Shown here in pieces: positions 59,701-64,000 of a DNA stretch of 64,000 nt. The notes beneath the pieces were generated by a model. That model was not told the origin of the DNA. It saw only the letters and a program-made list of their open reading frames with translations, and searched no databases. Numbering within the stretch: the stretch's first letter is position 1; every line of letters starts with the position of its first letter. The stretch comes from Diplonema japonicum (taxonomy: Eukaryota > Euglenozoa > Diplonemea > Diplonemida > Diplonemidae), in the NCBI GenBank assembly GCA_964019335.1, contig OZ025732.1, positions 1-64,000 of the forward strand. The letters run 5' to 3'. A program made the translations under genes and the position numbers.

Positions 59701-60611
59701 TTCCCAGGGCGCGGCCGTCTTTGACCTCAGCTGCATGTCCAGGGCTTGCACACACTTCCTGGGTGAGACCCCCATGATCACGGTCCCCCTCGACACACGC
59801 GTCGCGATCCCGTGTCTGCTGGTCTGTTATGACTCGACGTGGCTCTACGCTTCCCGCCAGGAACAGGGCTTTCGGTTGCAGACCCAAGGGTTCAAGGACA
59901 AGTCGTATCCGACTGTGGCAGCCCTACTCGCTGACTTCGTGGGGGCAGGGACCCTCTACTACAGCGAGTCACAGTGGTCGACTGTGCTGAACTCCTACAA
60001 CTAGGAACTACTGGAGACGACCCTACGCAATGTAGGAGTGCCGGCCCGGCGTGCTACGAGGGCGATAGGCTATGCAGGGTCTCACAGACCTCGCACCCTA
60101 TGATTTTAGTTTCCACCTTTTCCTTTTCCACTTCTTGTCTTTTAACTTCCCTTCTGCTTTCCCAACATGGTTTCCGTCCCGGGTATGACGTTAAACTGCG
60201 TCCGCCGACGCATTTGGGTCAACATTCTCTGATGACCAAGCCGTCTTTTTCCGTTTCTTCTCCCCTTCTCTTTGTTATGTTATTTTCATTATTCTTTCTG
60301 GCGATAGACTGATACGGGCCATGGAAGCAACCTCTGCTTAATTCCTGGTACGTGGGAGGCTCCTCTTGAGGATGTCAGTCACCTTTTCCCTTTTTTACTC
60401 GACTCTCTGTTTTCGTATGCAGTATTTATTCTTTCCCACCCCTTTTTATCTATTTCTTCGCTTCTTCATCCTAACTTAAAACCATTTCAGTCACCTTTTT
60501 CCCTTTATATTCGACTCTCTGTTTTCGTATGCAGTATTTATTCTTTTCCACCCCTTTTTAATTTTATTTTCTCGCTTCTTTATTCTAACTTACAATCATT
60601 TCAGTCACCTA
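56765..60611 (+). mobile_element. PLE-J copy 2, 5'-truncated with intact long ORF
   Basis: It starts in the RT thumb (NYIRLSINDKAQNWRF) and runs through the Josephin-like domain, disordered region, SIM-like motif and C-terminal domain to the 3' UTR. The 3' UTR carries the two structured parts and terminal TCACC...TTTCAG units. The 57800-60611 part is identical where compared to copy 3. Confidence 0.88.
56888..60004 (+). CDS. PLE-J copy 2 polyprotein: RT C-terminus, Josephin-like protease, SIM-like motif
   Basis: The ORF is 1038 codons and open back to about 56765. Residues 1-90 are the RT thumb (VIRACALTNNIADLKREI). A Ser/Asp-rich linker follows (90-150). The Josephin-like domain covers about 165-330: LECGWAVINWL with Cys175, NFSRSTLSRACLMVVGA, GHWFIAL with His268, and MVKNTD with Asn283 (His+15, as in ataxin-3). 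Arg replaces the usual Gln five residues before Cys. MIDLT at 680-684 with QDSPDRPSRKKK follows, then the helical and C-terminal domains. This copy proves RT and protease are one polypeptide. The domain may cut ubiquitin chains or process the polyprotein; both are inference. Alternatives are another papain-like (C39/OTU) fold. Confidence 0.8.
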   Translation: MVIRACALTNNIADLKREIASVIYLLLDRGHDKGGLRKAYNAFLIERVDRRFAMEKSNLLAFFTQVLHRYDAKAPVDSWLPEKTYIGPKKPRALPTDDSSDDSSADSSVVSSVAFSGGPSDEPSDSSSDSSSGLVEPSQPRAASVVSPSGVTDQVFSPPINLHTNSGEGRLGLECGWAVINWLADYAGVDRIPFSTMQEIQEMYHGFSRLISPSSTDEAPDPLGNFSRSTLSRACLMVVGANLEVFRAGMKESPCLIVGPLKRSLSGHWFIALRKKGRYMVKNTDVRLRLQSFKHICATYSEHNILCIPDDVWARTTPGRKHNTRVLDPEAEFRQFEPVITPAGPQVSDSSARKTETALNTPEDRTLLTYVTLAAAIATYAARTRRLDTGVAASGVDAHTAHFGRPVATAIVALAAAVAARAVHTGCSVTTTSTASQTNVIGIVPLFLKVSSLHKSTPQTAVATCQTDRVTAPVLFSISSTLQTDPPSSRLPPMDAGLGSPSAAAVRLTKSVEIPTPRATLSRRLVTEPRLTPCLPPPTDVSSTQLAACTQSTRRDTGHGSDTPMPSSTMGHATLQPVVGSQIVTTSAVESSLARAVTTPVLADAPLGARQVQLTPCIQSVHENIGLGMDTPMAPAMGHATLQPVVNAQRDTTLTLEPPVARAEADAPLDPHQADGGLEMIDLTQDSPDRPSRKKKHDGTAYEHESRRGKSSSTGDGDLLILREQSQGFDQEALNRRALQRRMDRYLSLLVYFRRHPELLDEHQRQLLSVGPLPMHLDTSPHQLLLEARDTDRTADQQATVANQEQLLLIAHKALPTTERLRLSHEWHSGLNTAVQQQWWSEFFAQGGWKHPLFGSEAPRGDETRTPGRTPLLLTYNGQRNKRPEPEDGPALPAAKRDLAATRPNTRVTGLVALKRLTREADVDGPEDLDELRHLGFLSQGAAVFDLSCMSRACTHFLGETPMITVPLDTRVAIPCLLVCYDSTWLYASRQEQGFRLQTQGFKDKSYPTVAALLADFVGAGTLYYSESQWSTVLNSYN

Positions 60612-60672
60612 TACTTGTTTTTTCCACTATCATTACATTTGTATTTTATTTCCCCTTTTCCCCTTCTGCAGT
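60005..60672 (+). other. PLE-J copy 2 3' UTR with repeated terminal units
   Basis: The CCTAC-GCAAT-GTAGG hairpin, an ATAGG...CCTAT stem with GGTCT-CAC-AGACC inside, and ACTGA...TCAGT are followed by two consecutive units TCACC...CGACTCTCTGTTTTCGTATGCAG...TTTCAG, the first ending at 60490 and the second at 60603. Then TCACCTATACTTG leads to the next R1 copy. Confidence 0.7.
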
Positions 60673-61167
60673 GGCTCCTCCGATGAATGGTAGGAATGCA
60701 CCAGTGCCCTGATAAAAGGGTGGGGAGCCGCAGCGAATGTGAGATATGATGTTGGCTGTGGTTTTATGTTTTTTTTTTCTTTTTTTCACTTTCTTTTATG
60801 AAAAGAAATATTATTGTGTGCAAGTACAGGAAGCATGATAAAAATAAAAATTCGAACAAAAAATAAAATAAAATAGGAGGAATGCTGCAAGTGGAGAAGA
60901 ACAAAACAAAAGCACTCGGGAAGCCCTGGCAAGGACGGCTTGCATATAACGACGAAACACTGAAAGCAGCTGGGGACAAAGCGAGGGATGGATGACCACA
61001 CGTAGCGCAACCTCAGGGGGGCTCAGCGTGCAGGCCTCTTTGGATGACAGCGACCGACGACGATGAGGCCTCGGCCCCACCACCCTGCCCTTCGGGCTGC
61101 ACTGGGGTGTTTCTCAATTGCTTCTGGCAAACCTACTCAAAGCACTACTCCCTCACAGCACCCTAAG
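60673..61167 (+). repeat. R1 repeat copy (within the duplicated block)
   Basis: Same sequence as 47868-48362 at offset 12,805. Confidence 0.75.
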
Positions 61168-61640
61168 ATGAACAAACAGCAACACCAGCAACAAAACCTA
61201 CTGGAGTGGCAACAGAAACAAGAGAAGCAAGCAGAGGCGTGGCAACAAGAACAAGAACGAAGACAAGGAGTGCAGCAACGGCTCTGGCAGAAACAACAGA
61301 CACTGTGGCAGGAACAGCAACAACACAGCTGGCAAGAACAACAGGAGGGAATACAACAAAGAAATTGGCAAAAAATACAAAAAGAGCAATGGACCAACGG
61401 AATGAACAAATGAAAACACAGCAGCTACGTCAACAGGAGATGGAAGAGCGGATGATTAGACTGCTGATAACGCTAGAAGTCGAGAAGCCTCAGCCAATCC
61501 CTCCAGTGATACCACAGATCAACCCAAAAACGAGCATGGAACAACCAAAGCAAGTGACAAAACTGCCCCCAACCTATAACAAAAAATCGACGGAGGCAGA
61601 GGTGAGGAGGAAAGTGACGCCAGATAGATGGATGTCTTAG
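61168..61640 (+). pseudogene. Gln-rich ORF in two frames, second copy
   Basis: Same as 48363-48835, including the frame change near 61390 and the 41-nt poly(A) at 61659-61699. Confidence 0.5.
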
Positions 61641-61654
61641 TCCCTGATGAAACC

Positions 61655-61701
<47 letters not shown>

Positions 61702-62071
61702 CCGCAAAAAAATGATATCTGCAAATGCAGCTCATCCAAAACCACCTCATATATTATTGTAGTCATTAATAACTAACAATTCTTAAGCTACAGTTTCTGT
61801 ACTTTATTAGCTGGGTGGGACACAAACGACAAAAAAAATGAGCGGGCAACAGGCACAAGAGATGGCAACGGCAGCAGCGCAGACGTGTCCCGGGGATACC
61901 TCCACGGGGTCAGTGACAGCAGCACCAAGGGGGACACGAAGGACCCCAAGAGTGTACAAAAAGAAAAAAAGTGTAAAGTGCCAAACAACCAGCTTGTGGA
62001 ATGAGAACACCAGTACGGTCATGAGTACCCGGGCAACCGGGTGAGCGTCTCGAGACAAAAAATATAAGAAA

Positions 62072-63223
62072 AGCAAGCGAACGACCCCTGTTGAATCCCT
62101 ACTAAGGGTAGCCCGGCTCTGGCCAATCGAAGACATGATAGGATATGAGACATCCACATGGTATGAACGATTCCGGAGAATGGAAGGCACCAGCGGACAA
62201 CTGGCGATGCAAGGTGAAGGAAAGGAAGAGCGGTCGTGGCTCCACAAGGCCCGAAAACGAGAGGAAGACCTGAAGATGGAACAATGTCCACGAGCTCCAC
62301 TGCACAGGAAGGCAGCCATCATAGAGTGGAACACGCTGGAGAGGTTGTGCATAAGGACAGAAGGCGAGGGGACAAAGAAGCTGGAAGTGACGAAACAGAG
62401 AACGGCTGCCCTCGAGATGATCGCCAAGCTCCCAAAAGCCGACATCACCGTCTACACCGATGGGTCAGTCGAAGAGGGCAAGGGCGGCGCAGGAATCGTA
62501 ATAGAAAGGGCTGGGGGGACGGCGACGGAGATAAGCGTAGGCGTCTGCAACCTGTGTGACAGTTTCCAAGCAGAGATGAACGCCATCAACACGGCACTAG
62601 CGAGGCTCGTGAAGGAGGACACGCAAGGGACGCAGATCAACCTGCTGACAGACTCTATGGCGTGTCTGCAAAAGCTTAAGCAAGGTCCCGCAAGGCAACA
62701 AGAAGACATGGTGGTCGAGGCATGGCACAACATACACGTGCTGACAACGAGAGGAAACCACCTCACATGCTGCTTTATCCCAGGCCACTGCGGATTAGAA
62801 GGAAACGAGAAGGCAGACCAACTCGCCAGCAACGGCAGAGACAAGGAAGCAACACAGAAGATAAGCATGGGTGTGGCAAAGAACCACCTAAGAAAAGCTG
62901 GGAAGCGGGAAATATTAGCAGGGTTGAACAAGGAAAAGACATACAATAAGTGGGCAGGTAGAACGGAAGCACCGAAGAAGATGGAAGGGCTGAACAGGAA
63001 GGAAGAAGTGCTGATCAACCAGCTAAAGACTGGGCACCATGACCTGCTGAAGGTGGGATACGCCGAGCAGCGAATTTGCGTGAAGTGCGGCCCCAACACG
63101 AAGCGAACCCTCCAACATCTCTTCCTAGACTGTCCGTCATCCAAAGCAAGCAGGGACAAACACTTCGACACCCTGACGCTGAGACACATCCTTGTGGAGA
63201 ACCCACGAAAAGCAATCCGTTGA
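62072..63223 (+). pseudogene. LINE-B copy 4 (duplicate of copy 3)
   Basis: The translation is identical to 49267-50418: RNase H with VYTDGSVEEGKGG and GHCGLEGNEKADQLA, and the CVKCGPNTKRTLQH CCHC tail. Confidence 0.85.
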
Positions 63224-63638
63224 CCTCCTCGTCGGTCATCACCGGTAGCGCCGGAGTAGAAGAACGTATTGCAGATGCTCAGGGTGACGAACAGGCCTAG
63301 AAGAGGCACAGAAGAAAACAAGAAGTACTCGACAAGATCGATGCATGGGCCAAAAGCGGGGAACTTAAACTGTCGTACAAGAAAACCTGCTTGAAGGGCA
63401 CCAGGTGGTTGCAATTAAAAAGAACAGCCCCACTCCGTACCCCCTACAGCAGGAAGGCGTGCAACATCGGGGAGTAGCTGTACGGGATGTCCTACGCCAA
63501 GACGTCAGACAACGACGACGACCCTGGGGAGCTTGTTGTGTCTCGATCTTCACCTTCATTTATATATTTCCTCGTTTGCAAGATCACTTTCAAACAGAAA
63601 CACAACAACAAAAATAAAAAAAGAAAAGAAGAAAAGAA

Positions 63639-64000
63639 ATGAACGATATGACAGTGTTCGTGAAGACGGGAGGTGGGGTTCACGATGTGGAAGTGTCGGG
63701 GAAGGAGACGGTGGGGAGCCTGTACAAGAAGGCGGGGTGTGCTGCTGGTTTACTCGAAGGCAGGTTCAAACTGGTTTGGGAGGGTGAGGTCCTTGACAGG
63801 AATGGGGGTGAAGAGCTTCAGCAACTTGCCCTCGTGGAGGGCTCCGTGGTCCATGTGGAGGAGAACAAGAAAACAGTTCATTTGGAAGAGCTGAAGGACG
63901 AGAACTCAGAAGTGGTTTCGGAGCTTGAGGGTCTTGTGTCAGCTGATCCTGAGCTTGTTCTGGTGGTGGAGGTGGGGGACTCTCCAGCTGTCTTGTCCAT
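63639..64000 (+). CDS. Ubiquitin-like/LRR protein, member M, cut by the window end
   Basis: The first 120 codons equal member J, including its diagnostic two-codon deletion in SPAVLSM. The repeats lie beyond the window. Confidence 0.85.
   Translation, partial: MNDMTVFVKTGGGVHDVEVSGKETVGSLYKKAGCAAGLLEGRFKLVWEGEVLDRNGGEELQQLALVEGSVVHVEENKKTVHLEELKDENSEVVSELEGLVSADPELVLVVEVGDSPAVLS

Larger units (their letters stand above)
57800..64000 (+). repeat. Right copy of the 6.2-kb direct duplication
   Basis: Partner of 44995-51195. Here the PLE-J part continues upstream into the full Josephin-like domain (56.8-57.8 kb), so this side carries the more complete element. Confidence 0.95.

Noticed and set aside
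1-64000. CRISPR arrays, bacterial operons or prophage
   Set aside because: No spaced palindromic repeats, no ribosome binding sites; introns and poly(A) retroposons mark eukaryotic DNA.

Overview
The window is repeat-rich DNA of a microbial eukaryote that I cannot name. It contains GT-AG introns of 41-45 nt, poly(A)-tailed retroposons, polypyrimidine tracts, 5S rRNA and tRNA-like Pol III sequences, and a ubiquitin-like protein family. There are no bacterial operons, ribosome binding sites or CRISPR arrays. The plus strand carries almost everything.

Layout. 1-1650 is a very homogeneous (TTTGCGGG)n array. It abuts a nearly complete non-LTR retrotransposon, LINE-A (1657-8105), with ORF1, then endonuclease-RT-RNase H, then a CCHC tail; all three parts lie in one reading frame, separated by single TGA codons, and ORF2 starts with a 2A-like motif. 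From 8.5 kb onward lie fragments of a second LINE (LINE-B) at 8.6, 12.0, 21.8, 26.5, 40.3, 49.3 and 62.1 kb. Two minus-strand RT fragments with a W[IL]DN catalytic motif lie at 13.5 and 18.9 kb. A Penelope-like element family (PLE-J) occurs at 13.9-18.9, 25.1-25.7, 30.9-32.7, 44.2-47.8 and 56.8-60.6 kb.

The host-like content is an array of plus-strand genes of one family. Each has an N-terminal ubiquitin-like domain, a linker domain, 1 to 12 BspA/LRR-like repeats of 25 residues (75 nt), and a C-terminal cap. Members or fragments lie at 10.8, 20.0, 22.3, 27.0, 33.8, 35.7, 36.9, 38.4, 39.5, 43.0, 50.8, 56.2 and 63.6 kb. A divergent relative at 54.1 kb ends in a CaaX-type prenylation signal. One intron-bearing P-loop NTPase gene lies at 29.4-30.9 kb.

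The most striking system is PLE-J. It combines an N-terminal GIY-YIG nuclease, a Penelope-type RT, a Josephin-like cysteine-protease (deubiquitinase-like) domain with Cys, His and Asn/Asp in Josephin spacing, a SUMO-interacting-type motif next to a basic NLS-like stretch, and an unknown C-terminal domain. One copy (56.8-60.0 kb) keeps the RT C-terminus and the Josephin-like domain in a single open frame, so they belong to one polyprotein. The 3' UTR is structured and repeated, and one truncated insertion has a 15-nt target-site duplication that fixes the 3' end.

Finally, 44,995-51,195 recurs at 57,800-64,000 (offset 12,805). Everything compared is identical, including a 41-nt poly(A), so this is either a very recent segmental duplication or an assembly artefact.
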